Both the position numbers and the translations under genes were made by a program. From the NCBI RefSeq assembly GCF_024499015.1, contig NZ_CP098604.1, positions 3,658,001 to 3,722,000 of the forward strand: DNA of 64,000 bases, in the 5' to 3' direction. The notes under the pieces were generated by a model. The model had not been told where the DNA came from and did no database searches. It saw only the letters and a list, made by a program, of their open reading frames with translations. The DNA comes from Xanthomonas hortorum pv. pelargonii. GTDB lineage: Bacteria > Pseudomonadota > Gammaproteobacteria > Xanthomonadales > Xanthomonadaceae. This document shows positions 10,976 through 18,651 of the stretch, one piece after another; position 1 is the stretch's first letter, and the number at the start of each line of letters is the position of its first letter.

Positions 10976-11871
10976 TGGCAAGAATCAATCTATTGCCCTG
11001 GCGCGCCGAGCGCCGGAAGGCGCGTGAGCGTGAGTTCTATTCGATGCTCGGCTTCGCAGCGCTTGCTGGCGTGCTGCTGTCCGGACTGATCTGGTTCTAT
11101 TACGACGCGCAGATCAGTGGTCAGACCGAACGAAATGCGTTCCTGACCACCGAGATCGACAAGGTCAAGGCGCAGAACGAAGAGATCAAGGAACTCGACA
11201 AGAAGAAGGACCGCCTGCTTGCGCGCAAGAAGGTCATCGAGGAGCTGCAGGCCAATCGCTCGCAGATGGTGCATCTGTTCGATTCGCTGGTGCGCACCAT
11301 TCCCGATGGCGTGGCGCTGACCAATATCAAGCAGGACGGCGACATCCTGACCCTGGAAGGTCGCTCGCAATCCAATGCGCGCGTCAGTGCCTACATGCGC
11401 AACCTGGAAGGCTCGGGCTGGATGACCAATCCTGATCTATCGATCATCGAGGCCAAGAGCCAGGACAAGGCCGGGCAACCTGCGGGATCGTCGATGGAAA
11501 CCAAGGCGCTGCCGTACGTGTTCACGCTCAAGGTCAAGTTGGCCAATCCGAATGAGGCCGACAAGAACGGCACCGCGCCCGCGGTTGTGGATCCGGCTGC
11601 GCCGGGTGCAACGCCTACTGGTACGACGCCTGCTGCTCCTGCAGCGGCGCCTGCGCCTGCAACGCCGGCGAGCGCACCTGCGGCAGCACCGCAGCCGCCA
11701 GCGCCGGCGCCCGCCAATCGGCCGCAGCAGGGGGCAGCGTCACGAGCAAGAAATCTTTCAAGCTCAGCGATCTGGACTTCAACAACATCGGCGGTTGGCC
11801 GCAGCAGGCACGCATCGTGTTCTGTGTGGTGGTTGGTCTGTTCATCCTGGTGCTGGCCTGGTTCCTGTTGA
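10975..11871 (+). CDS. pilN: Type IV pilus assembly protein PilN, with stop codon lost (readthrough tail)
   Basis: PilN is a bitopic inner-membrane protein that pairs with PilO. It has the conserved cytoplasmic MARINLLPWRAERRK motif that binds PilM, one transmembrane helix (residues about 25-45), a coiled coil with KKKDRLLARKKVIEEL, and a periplasmic ferredoxin-like domain. A long Ala/Pro linker follows (residues about 205-250). The expected end is at codon 257, where CGA (11743-11745) stands in place of a TGA that would make an ATGA overlap with pilO. As it stands, the frame continues 42 residues in the wrong frame over pilO (RARNLSSSAIW...WPGSC) to 11871. The functional protein is probably 256 residues; the tail is either a real mutation or a base error. 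Confidence 0.85.
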
Positions 11872-12407
11872 TCAGCGGCAAGCGCGATGAACTCGAAGGC
11901 CTGGAAGGCACCGAAACGCAGCTGCGCACCGAGTTCGAGACCCAGCAGGGTCGCGCGGTGAATCTGGAGCCGCTCAAGCAGCAGCTCGCGCAGATGGAAC
12001 AGGTGCTGCAGCAGATGCTGCGTCAGCTGCCCAGCAAGACCGAGATGCCGGACCTGATCATCGACATCTCGCAGACCGCGTTGTCCAGCGGCCTGTCCAA
12101 CGAGCTGTTCCAGCCGGGTCCGGAATCGCCGAAGGAGTTCTATGCCGAAAAGCCGATCGCGCTGCGCATGGTGGGCAGTTACCACCAGTTCGGTGCCTTC
12201 GTCAGCGGTGTCGCCTCGCTGCCGCGCGTGGTGATCCTGACCATGCACGACATCAACCTCAAGCCGAAGGACCCCAAGGCCGGTATCACCCCGCGCGGGG
12301 CTCTGGAACTTTCCGGCACGGTCAAGACCTATCGTTATCTGGACGATGAGGAAATGGCCGAGCAGGAAAAGGCTGCGGCCGACGCTGCGAAGAAGGGCGG
12401 CCAATGA
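11742..12407 (+). CDS. pilO: Type IV pilus assembly protein PilO, start codon ACG instead of ATG
   Basis: PilO heterodimerises with PilN in the periplasm and links the inner-membrane platform to PilP/PilQ. The conserved N-terminus (SKKSFKLSDLDFNNIGGWPQ) begins right after codon ACG at 11742, preceded by AGGGGG at 11729-11734, seven bases away. One transmembrane helix follows (ARIVFCVVVGLFILVLAWFL), then a coiled coil and a periplasmic domain, 221 residues in all. ACG replaces the expected ATG; the next in-frame start, GTG at 11817, falls inside the membrane helix and would delete the cytoplasmic N-terminus. The 3' end overlaps pilP by ATGA, the same junction expected at the 5' end. Confidence 0.85.
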   Translation, partial: TSKKSFKLSDLDFNNIGGWPQQARIVFCVVVGLFILVLAWFLLISGKRDELEGLEGTETQLRTEFETQQGRAVNLEPLKQQLAQMEQVLQQMLRQLPSKTEMPDLIIDISQTALSSGLSNELFQPGPESPKEFYAEKPIALRMVGSYHQFGAFVSGVASLPRVVILTMHDINLKPKDPKAGITPRGALELSGTVKTYRYLDDEEMAEQEKAAADAAKKGGQ

Positions 12408-12937
12408 CCATGAAACTGCTCAAGATCCTGTCCTGCGTGGCGTTATTTGCTGTATTGCCGGCGTGCACGCGCGGTGTGACCAGCACACCGGGCAATGCGC
12501 CGAATCTGGAAGCCTGGGTTGCCGAGGTGCGCGCACGTCCGGCGCCGCCGTTGGAGCCATTGCCGGTGATGCAGCAGTTCGAGACATTCGAGTATGCCGC
12601 GCAGGTGATGCGCGACCCGTTCAGCGATGCCTGGGTCACTGCGGAAGGCAGCAACGGTACGCGTCCGGATCCGAACCGGCGCAAGGAACCGTTGGAAGCC
12701 TATCCGCTCGACGCCCTCGACATGGTGGGGACCATTGGCGGTGGGTCGGGCCTGATTGCGCTGGTGATGGCGCCTGACAAGGTGACTTACCGGGTGCGGC
12801 CGGGTGTGTATCTGGGACAGAGCGATGGCCGGGTGACCGGGGTCTACGAAGACCGCATCGAGCTGATTGAACTTGTGCCGGACGGTGCGGGTGGATGGCT
12901 TGAACGGCCGGCCGCACTCGCATTGGATGATCAATAA
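12404..12937 (+). CDS. pilP: Type IV pilus lipoprotein PilP
   Basis: A 177-residue lipoprotein with a type II signal peptide: basic start, hydrophobic core, and lipobox LPAC ending at about residue 21. PilP is anchored in the inner membrane and its C-terminal beta-sandwich docks the secretin PilQ (visible LDALDMVGTIGGGSGLIALV and YRVRPGVYLGQSDGRVTGV). ATGA overlaps the pilO stop at 12404-12407, implying translational coupling. The length is typical. It is encoded between pilO and pilQ as in Pseudomonas and other Xanthomonadaceae. Confidence 0.94.
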   Translation: MTMKLLKILSCVALFAVLPACTRGVTSTPGNAPNLEAWVAEVRARPAPPLEPLPVMQQFETFEYAAQVMRDPFSDAWVTAEGSNGTRPDPNRRKEPLEAYPLDALDMVGTIGGGSGLIALVMAPDKVTYRVRPGVYLGQSDGRVTGVYEDRIELIELVPDGAGGWLERPAALALDDQ

Positions 12938-12956
12938 AGTGATAGGGGATAGCACG

Positions 12957-14909
12957 ATGACGTTTTCCAATGCCCGGCGGCTGCGTCCGGTTCGACGCCA
13001 CGCGATGTTCCAGGCCTGTGCGTTGGGGTTCGCGCTGGCAGTGGCGAGCGGCAGCGCGTTCGCAGCGGCGGCGCTGAAGCAGCCTGCGCAGGATCCGGCC
13101 AAGGTCGCTCCGGCGAGTCTGGCGGTGTCCAAGATCGATTTCAAACGTGGTGAAGATGGTTCTGGCCGTCTGATCCTGCAGTTCGACGGCCAGGGCGCCA
13201 GCCCGGATCTGCGCACGCAGGGCGACAGCGTGCTGGTCGACATCAGCAACGCCCGGCTGCCTGCCGAACTGCAGCGCCCGCTCAACGTCACCGACTTCGC
13301 AACGCCGGTGCAGCGCGTCGAAGTGAAGCCGTCCGGTTCCGGTTCGCAGCTGGTGCTGTCGACCAAGGGTGCGTTCGATTCGCTGGCCTATCAGACCGGC
13401 AACGAATACGTGGTCGAGATCACCCCGCGCAAAGGCCAGCCTGCGGTTGGCGGCGTGAGCCCCGCAGCGGTCACCCAGGCAGCAGCGCAGATCGCTGCGC
13501 GCGGCTATAGCGGCCGCCCGGTGACGTTCAACTTCCAGGACGTGCCGGTGCGCACCGTGCTGCAGCTGATCGCCGAGGAATCCAATCTCAATATAGTCGC
13601 CTCCGACACCGTGCAGGGCAATGTCACGCTGCGCCTGATGAACGTGCCGTGGGACCAGGCGCTGGACATCGTGCTGCGCGCCAAGGGCCTGGACAAGCGC
13701 CGCGACGGCGGCGTGGTGTGGGTCGCCCCGCAGCCGGAGCTGGCCAAGTTCGAGCAGGACAAAGAAGACGCACGCATCGCGATCGAGAATCGCGAGGATC
13801 TGATTACCGATTACGTGCAGATCAATTATCACAATGCAGCTGTGATCTTCAAAGCGCTGACCGAGGCGAAGGGGATTGGTGGTGGCGGTGGTGGCGGTCA
13901 GGGCGGTGGCCAGGGCGGCGGCGGTGCAGGTCAGCAGGACAATGGTTTTCTATCTCCTCGTGGCCGGTTGGTTGCCGATGAGCGCACCAATACGTTGATG
14001 ATTAGCGACATCCCGAAAAAGGTCGCGCAGATGCGCGAGCTGATCTCGCATATCGACCGTCCAGTGGATCAGGTGTTGATCGAAAGCCGCATCGTGATCG
14101 CGACCGATACGTTTGCGCGTGACTTGGGCGCACGCTTTGGAGTCACCGGTGCGACGGGTCGGGGTATTTTGAGTGGCTCCCTGGAAAGTAACGTCAACTA
14201 CCTTAATACCTCTGCACAATCTCGTTTGGAACAAGCCAACGGCGGTACGGTTACGACACTGCCGGCGCATCTGTTTCCCTCTGGTCTGAATGTCGATCTG
14301 GGAGCTGGCGGCTTTACCAACAGTGGTGCGGCTGGGCTCGCCTATACCTTGCTGGGCTCCAACTTCAATCTGGATATCGAGCTGTCGGCAATGCAGGAAG
14401 AGGGGCGCGGCGAAGTCGTATCCAATCCGCGCATCGTGACTGCCAATCAGCGCGAAGGCGTCATCAAGCAGGGTCGAGAGATCGGCTATGTGACCATCAG
14501 CGGTGCGGGTGTTGCAGGCGGTGGGTCGCAGGCTAACGTGCAGTTTAAGGAAGTTCTGCTTGAGCTGAGAGTGACCCCCACCATTACCAATGACAATCGT
14601 GTCTTCCTCAATATGAATGTCAAGAAGGACGAAGTCGCACGCTTCATCACTTTGCCGCAATACGGCACGGTGCCCGAAATCAATCGTCGGGAAGTCAATA
14701 CCGCGGTTCTGGTGGCCGACGGTGAAACGGTGGTGATCGGTGGCGTTTACGAATTTACCGATCGGGAAAGTGTTTCAAAGGTTCCGTTTTTGGGAGACAT
14801 TCCATTCCTGGGCAACCTGTTCAAGAAACGTGGGCGCAGCAAGGAGAAAGCCGAGCTTCTGGTCTTTGTGACTCCAAAGGTATTGCGGGTCGCAAACGCA
14901 GCACGGTAA
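12957..14909 (+). CDS. pilQ: Type IV pilus secretin PilQ
   Basis: A 650-residue outer-membrane secretin through which the pilus is extruded. A signal peptide (ACALGFALAVASGSAFA) is followed by an AMIN domain that binds peptidoglycan, an STN/secretin N0 domain (VTFNFQDVPVRTVLQLIAEE), an N1 domain, a Gly/Gln-rich loop (residues about 305-325) and the C-terminal secretin domain (NPRIVTANQREGVIKQGREI; VPFLGDIPFLGNLFK). The ATG at 12957 has AGGGGA (12944-12949) seven bases upstream; earlier in-frame starts lie inside pilP. From about 13,930 onward codon use is visibly less GC-biased than in the first half. A terminator hairpin follows. Confidence 0.95.
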   Translation: MTFSNARRLRPVRRHAMFQACALGFALAVASGSAFAAAALKQPAQDPAKVAPASLAVSKIDFKRGEDGSGRLILQFDGQGASPDLRTQGDSVLVDISNARLPAELQRPLNVTDFATPVQRVEVKPSGSGSQLVLSTKGAFDSLAYQTGNEYVVEITPRKGQPAVGGVSPAAVTQAAAQIAARGYSGRPVTFNFQDVPVRTVLQLIAEESNLNIVASDTVQGNVTLRLMNVPWDQALDIVLRAKGLDKRRDGGVVWVAPQPELAKFEQDKEDARIAIENREDLITDYVQINYHNAAVIFKALTEAKGIGGGGGGGQGGGQGGGGAGQQDNGFLSPRGRLVADERTNTLMISDIPKKVAQMRELISHIDRPVDQVLIESRIVIATDTFARDLGARFGVTGATGRGILSGSLESNVNYLNTSAQSRLEQANGGTVTTLPAHLFPSGLNVDLGAGGFTNSGAAGLAYTLLGSNFNLDIELSAMQEEGRGEVVSNPRIVTANQREGVIKQGREIGYVTISGAGVAGGGSQANVQFKEVLLELRVTPTITNDNRVFLNMNVKKDEVARFITLPQYGTVPEINRREVNTAVLVADGETVVIGGVYEFTDRESVSKVPFLGDIPFLGNLFKKRGRSKEKAELLVFVTPKVLRVANAAR

Positions 14910-14928
14910 GCGTGCTGGATGTGAGGGG

Positions 14929-14955
14929 GGCCGCGAAAGCGGCCTTCTTCTTTTC
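14929..14955 (+). terminator. Terminator after the pil operon
   Basis: A perfect stem GGCCGC / GCGGCC with a GAAA tetraloop at 14929-14944, followed by TTCTTCTTTTC, 20 bp after the pilQ stop. Confidence 0.85.
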
Positions 14956-15178
14956 AGTTCATGCACTCGAATTCTATGCGCAGTGCGCTCATCTGCGTTC
15001 CAAGTTGAGAGGCTTACCTGGCTGGAACAATAGGCGATCGACGCCGTGGTTTTTTCTGTGATGTGCCCAGGAGAGCCGGCCAGACGCGGTATGGCCGGCA
15101 GCGTGACCTTAGTCGCTCACTGAACATCCCGATGCCATTGAGTGAACCAATCGCGCTCGAATCGGTCACACTGAGCCT

Positions 15179-16198
15179 ATGAACGCACCGCCGCTGCTAC
15201 CCCCAGAAGCCGCCGCCGCGCCCACCGAGGACCGGCTGCATCGTCAATTCACCTTGCTGCGCGAGTCGCTGACGCAGCGCATCGTGGGCCAGTCTGCGCT
15301 GGTCGAACGGCTGCTGATCGCCTTGCTGGCCGATGGTCATTTGCTGGTCGAAGGCGCGCCCGGGTTGGCCAAGACCACTGCAATCCGGGCGCTGGCCTCG
15401 CGGCTGGAAGCGGATTTCGCGCGGGTGCAGTTCACCCCGGATCTGCTGCCTTCCGATCTGACCGGTACCGAGATCTGGCGCCCGCAGGACAGCCGTTTCG
15501 AGTTCATGCCGGGGCCGATCTTCCATCCGATTCTGCTGGCCGACGAGATCAACCGTGCGCCGGCCAAGGTGCAGTCGGCGCTTCTCGAGGCGATGGGCGA
15601 GCGCCAGGTCACTGTGGGCCGGCATACCTATGCGTTGCCGCAGCTGTTCCTGGTGATGGCGACGCAGAATCCGATCGAGCAGGAGGGCACGTTCCCGTTG
15701 CCCGAGGCGCAGCTGGACCGTTTCCTGATGCATGTGCGCATCGGCTATCCGCAGGCCGACGCCGAGGCGGAGATTCTGCGCCTGGCGCGCGAAGCCGCAC
15801 GCGATACGCTGGAAAAGCACGAGACGGTGCCCGACAAGATTCCGCTGGAAGACGTCTTCGCTGCGCGACGTGTGGTGCTGGATGTGCATCTGGCGCCGCA
15901 GCTTGAGCGCTATCTGATCGAGATCGTGCTCGCTTCGCGCGATGCGCAGCGCTACGACCCGGCATTGGCGCGGCGGATTGCCTGGGGCGCGAGCCCACGC
16001 GGTTCGATCGCGCTGGAGCGCTGCGCACGTGCGCGTGCGTGGCTGGCGGGGCGCGACTACGTGACGCCGGACGATATCCGCGCGATTGCGCCGGACGTGC
16101 TGCGTCATCGCGTGCTGCCCAGCTACGAGGCCACCGCCGAAGGCTGGGATGGCGAACGCCTGGTCGCCGCCCTGCTGGAAAAGATTCCGCTGCCCTGA
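15179..16198 (+). CDS. MoxR-family AAA+ ATPase
   Basis: A 339-residue AAA+ protein of the MoxR clade, thought to act as a chaperone for VWA-domain proteins encoded beside it. Walker A is EGAPGLAKTTAIRAL (near residue 58-72), Walker B is LLADEINRAPAKVQSALLEAM, sensor 1 is ATQNPIEQEGTFPLPEAQLDRF, and the lid domain includes GASPRGSIALERCARA. It opens a run of six closely spaced or overlapping genes ending with batD, so it probably heads the operon. A 269-bp gap separates it from pilQ; I see no clear promoter there apart from generally unremarkable sequence. Confidence 0.92.
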   Translation: MNAPPLLPPEAAAAPTEDRLHRQFTLLRESLTQRIVGQSALVERLLIALLADGHLLVEGAPGLAKTTAIRALASRLEADFARVQFTPDLLPSDLTGTEIWRPQDSRFEFMPGPIFHPILLADEINRAPAKVQSALLEAMGERQVTVGRHTYALPQLFLVMATQNPIEQEGTFPLPEAQLDRFLMHVRIGYPQADAEAEILRLAREAARDTLEKHETVPDKIPLEDVFAARRVVLDVHLAPQLERYLIEIVLASRDAQRYDPALARRIAWGASPRGSIALERCARARAWLAGRDYVTPDDIRAIAPDVLRHRVLPSYEATAEGWDGERLVAALLEKIPLP

Positions 16199-16220
16199 TC
16201 GGGTAGCGTGTCGCTGAGGT

Positions 16221-17183
16221 ATGCCGCCCTCTCGCCAGAATCCGATGTCTTCGATGCCGTCTCCGCCCCCTGCAATTGTTCCGTCGTCCGTCGCCGGCGA
16301 TGGTCTGCGCCCGATGCTTGCGGAGTTGATCGCGCTGCGCGGCACCGTGACCCATCGCGGTCAGCCAGGCCGTGGCCGGCATGGCTTGGTGGGGCCGGTG
16401 CCGGCGGCAACGCGCGGGCGTGGGATGGAATACGCCGAATCGCGGGAGTACGTCGCTGGCGACGATGCGCGGCATATCGATTGGCGCGTCACCGCACGCA
16501 CCGGGCGAGCGCATACCAAACTCTTCCAGGCCGAGCGCGAACGCTTGAGCCTGATCGTGGCCGACACCGCGCCATCGCTGTTCTTCGGCACGCGGGTGCG
16601 CTACAAATCGGTGCAGGCCGCGCGTGCGGGGGCCGTTGCGGCGTGGTTGGCGCAGCGGCAGGGCGACCGCATTGCCGCACTGCGTGGCACTGGCAATGAA
16701 GCACCGATCGCGCCGCGTTCGGGCCAGCGCGGCGTGTTGCCGGTGCTGGACGCATTGGCGCGCTGGTATGCGCAGCCGCCGTCGGGCGATGCCGGGCTGG
16801 ATGTCGCATTGGATCATGCTGCACGCTTGCTGCGCCCCGGTGCGCGGCTGACCGTGTTGGCCGATGCACGTAGCGCCAGCAAGATCTCGGAGGCGCGCTG
16901 GTCGGGCTTGGCATTGCATCACGAAGTCGTGGTGATCGTGCTGGTCGACCCGTTGGAATTGGCACCACCTGCACGTGCACTCACCTTCGATGTGCGGGGC
17001 GAGCGCATTGCGATCGATCTCTCCACGCAGGCCGGACGCGCGCGCTGGCAGGCCGAATTCGTCGCGCCGCTGGAACAACTGACGTCGGTATTGCAGGCAC
17101 GCGGTGTGCGCTGGCATCGCCTGTCTACCGACGATGCCAGCGATGCCTGGTTGGGCGGCGGTACTGCCGTGCGGGGACGATGA
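16221..17183 (+). CDS. DUF58 domain protein
   Basis: A 320-residue protein with the DUF58 core REYVAGDDARHIDWRVTARTG (about residues 76-95, shown in part), a hallmark of proteins encoded next to MoxR ATPases. The C-terminal part has a VWA-like fold (LSLIVADTAPSLFFG, LTVLADARSASK). It has no transmembrane segments, unlike many DUF58 proteins. Biochemical role unknown; the operon context suggests a function with the MoxR chaperone and the VWA membrane proteins. The start is uncertain: ATG at 16221 has a GAGG very close upstream, while ATGs at 16245 and 16254 are in frame. It overlaps the next gene by four bases. Confidence 0.88.
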   Translation: MPPSRQNPMSSMPSPPPAIVPSSVAGDGLRPMLAELIALRGTVTHRGQPGRGRHGLVGPVPAATRGRGMEYAESREYVAGDDARHIDWRVTARTGRAHTKLFQAERERLSLIVADTAPSLFFGTRVRYKSVQAARAGAVAAWLAQRQGDRIAALRGTGNEAPIAPRSGQRGVLPVLDALARWYAQPPSGDAGLDVALDHAARLLRPGARLTVLADARSASKISEARWSGLALHHEVVVIVLVDPLELAPPARALTFDVRGERIAIDLSTQAGRARWQAEFVAPLEQLTSVLQARGVRWHRLSTDDASDAWLGGGTAVRGR

Positions 17184-17647
17184 CGATGGCGCCGCAATCG
17201 CTCCCGTTACGCGATGTCCATCTGCCGCCATCGCCGTCGTGGTGGCCGTTGGCGATGGGGTGGTGGTTGGTGATCGCCGCAGTGGTGCTGGTGTTCGGTG
17301 CCGCATGGTTCTGGTGGTGGCGTCGTCGTCGGCAGCAGCGCCGTTGGTTGGCGGCATTCGATGCCGAACTGCAGAGCGCGACAACTCCCGCGCAGCGCTT
17401 GGCGACGGTATCGCTGTTGTTGCGGCGTGCGGCGCGCAGCGTTGATGCGCAGGCCGATCGGTTACAGGGCGAGGCGTGGCTGCAGTTTCTGGATGGCCGC
17501 AAAAGCAAGACCCATGCGTTTTCGCAAGGGCCAGGCCGCGCGGTGCTTGAGGGCGGATTTCAACGCGCGCCAGCGGTTGCAGATATGGATGCCGTGCAGA
17601 CACTGGCGCGACAGCGTTTTCTGAGTCTGATGCGAGGCCAGCGATGA
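17180..17647 (+). CDS. DUF4381 domain membrane protein
   Basis: A 155-residue protein with one membrane-spanning segment near the N-terminus (WPLAMGWWLVIAAVVLVFGA) followed by a strongly basic WWRRRRQQRR stretch and a helical cytoplasmic domain (LLLRRAARSVDAQADRLQGE...FLDG). This matches the DUF4381 family found between DUF58 and VWA genes in MoxR operons. It overlaps both neighbours by four bases (ATGA type), so its translation is coupled to theirs. Its function is not known; an assembly or regulatory subunit is a reasonable guess. Confidence 0.85.
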   Translation: MTMAPQSLPLRDVHLPPSPSWWPLAMGWWLVIAAVVLVFGAAWFWWWRRRRQQRRWLAAFDAELQSATTPAQRLATVSLLLRRAARSVDAQADRLQGEAWLQFLDGRKSKTHAFSQGPGRAVLEGGFQRAPAVADMDAVQTLARQRFLSLMRGQR

Positions 17648-18651
17648 ACTGGCTGCAGTGGTCGCAATGGCAGGACGCGCTTGCGCACTGTGCGTGGCCG
17701 TGGGCATGGTGGTTGATGCCGCTGCCGTTACTGATGTGGTTCTGGCCGCAGCGGCGTGCCGATGCGGCTGCGCTGCGCGTGCCCTACGCCGATCAATTGC
17801 ATGCGGTTGCACAGGCGCAACGTGTGCCGGCATTGCGGATGCCGCGCTGGTTGGCATGGTTGGGCTGGTTCTTGTTGTGTGCGGCGCTTGCGCGTCCGCA
17901 ACAGCTGGGTGAGGTGATCCAGCCGCCGCGCGAGGCGCGACAGATGATGCTGGCGGTGGATCTGTCCGGCAGCATGAGCGAGCCGGATATGGTGCTTGGC
18001 GGCAGCGTGGTCGATCGCCTGACGGCGGCCAAGGCGGTGTTGTCGGACTTTCTGGATCGCCGCGAAGGCGATCGTGTCGGCTTGTTGGTGTTCGGCCAAC
18101 GCGCCTATGCGCTGACGCCGTTGACCGCGGATCTGACCTCCGTGCGCGACCAGCTAGCCGACAGTGTGGTGGGCTTGGCCGGGCGCGAAACCGCAATTGG
18201 CGATGCGATTGCATTGTCGGTCAAGCGGCTGCGCGAGCAGAAGCAGGGGCAACGCGTGGTGGTGCTGCTCACCGATGGCGTCAACACCGCTGGCGTGCTC
18301 AATCCGCTGAAAGCCGCCGAACTTGCCAAGGCCGAAGGCGTGCGCGTGCATACCATCGCGTTTGGTGGCAGCGGCGGGTATTCCTTGTTCGGCGTGCCGA
18401 TTCCGGCCGGTGGCAATGACGATATCGATGAAGCCGGGTTGCGCAAGATCGCCGAACAGACCGGCGGGCGTTTCTTCCGCGCACGCGACACCGAGGAACT
18501 GGCCGGCATCTATGCCGAACTGGATCGGCTGGAACCGGTAAAGGCAATGGGGCCGTCGGTGCAGCCGCGTGTGGAGCGCTATTACTGGCCGTTGGGCGCT
18601 GCCATCGTGATTGCACTGCTGGCCTACGTGCTGCCGCGGAGATGGCGATGA
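17644..18651 (+). CDS. VWA domain membrane protein, BatA-like
   Basis: A 335-residue protein with two N-terminal hydrophobic segments, a von Willebrand factor A domain and a C-terminal membrane helix (YWPLGAAIVIALLAYVLP). The MIDAS metal site is intact: MLAVDLSGSMSEPD (DxSxS, near residues 103-107), a downstream Thr (GLAGRETAIGDAI) and LLTDGVNTAG. This is the usual BatA topology in aerotolerance-type operons. Neighbours are the DUF4381 gene upstream and a BatB-like gene downstream with overlapping ends. The role is probably in envelope integrity or stress, by analogy with Bacteroides and Leptospira bat loci; not shown directly. Confidence 0.9.
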   Translation: MNWLQWSQWQDALAHCAWPWAWWLMPLPLLMWFWPQRRADAAALRVPYADQLHAVAQAQRVPALRMPRWLAWLGWFLLCAALARPQQLGEVIQPPREARQMMLAVDLSGSMSEPDMVLGGSVVDRLTAAKAVLSDFLDRREGDRVGLLVFGQRAYALTPLTADLTSVRDQLADSVVGLAGRETAIGDAIALSVKRLREQKQGQRVVVLLTDGVNTAGVLNPLKAAELAKAEGVRVHTIAFGGSGGYSLFGVPIPAGGNDDIDEAGLRKIAEQTGGRFFRARDTEELAGIYAELDRLEPVKAMGPSVQPRVERYYWPLGAAIVIALLAYVLPRRWR

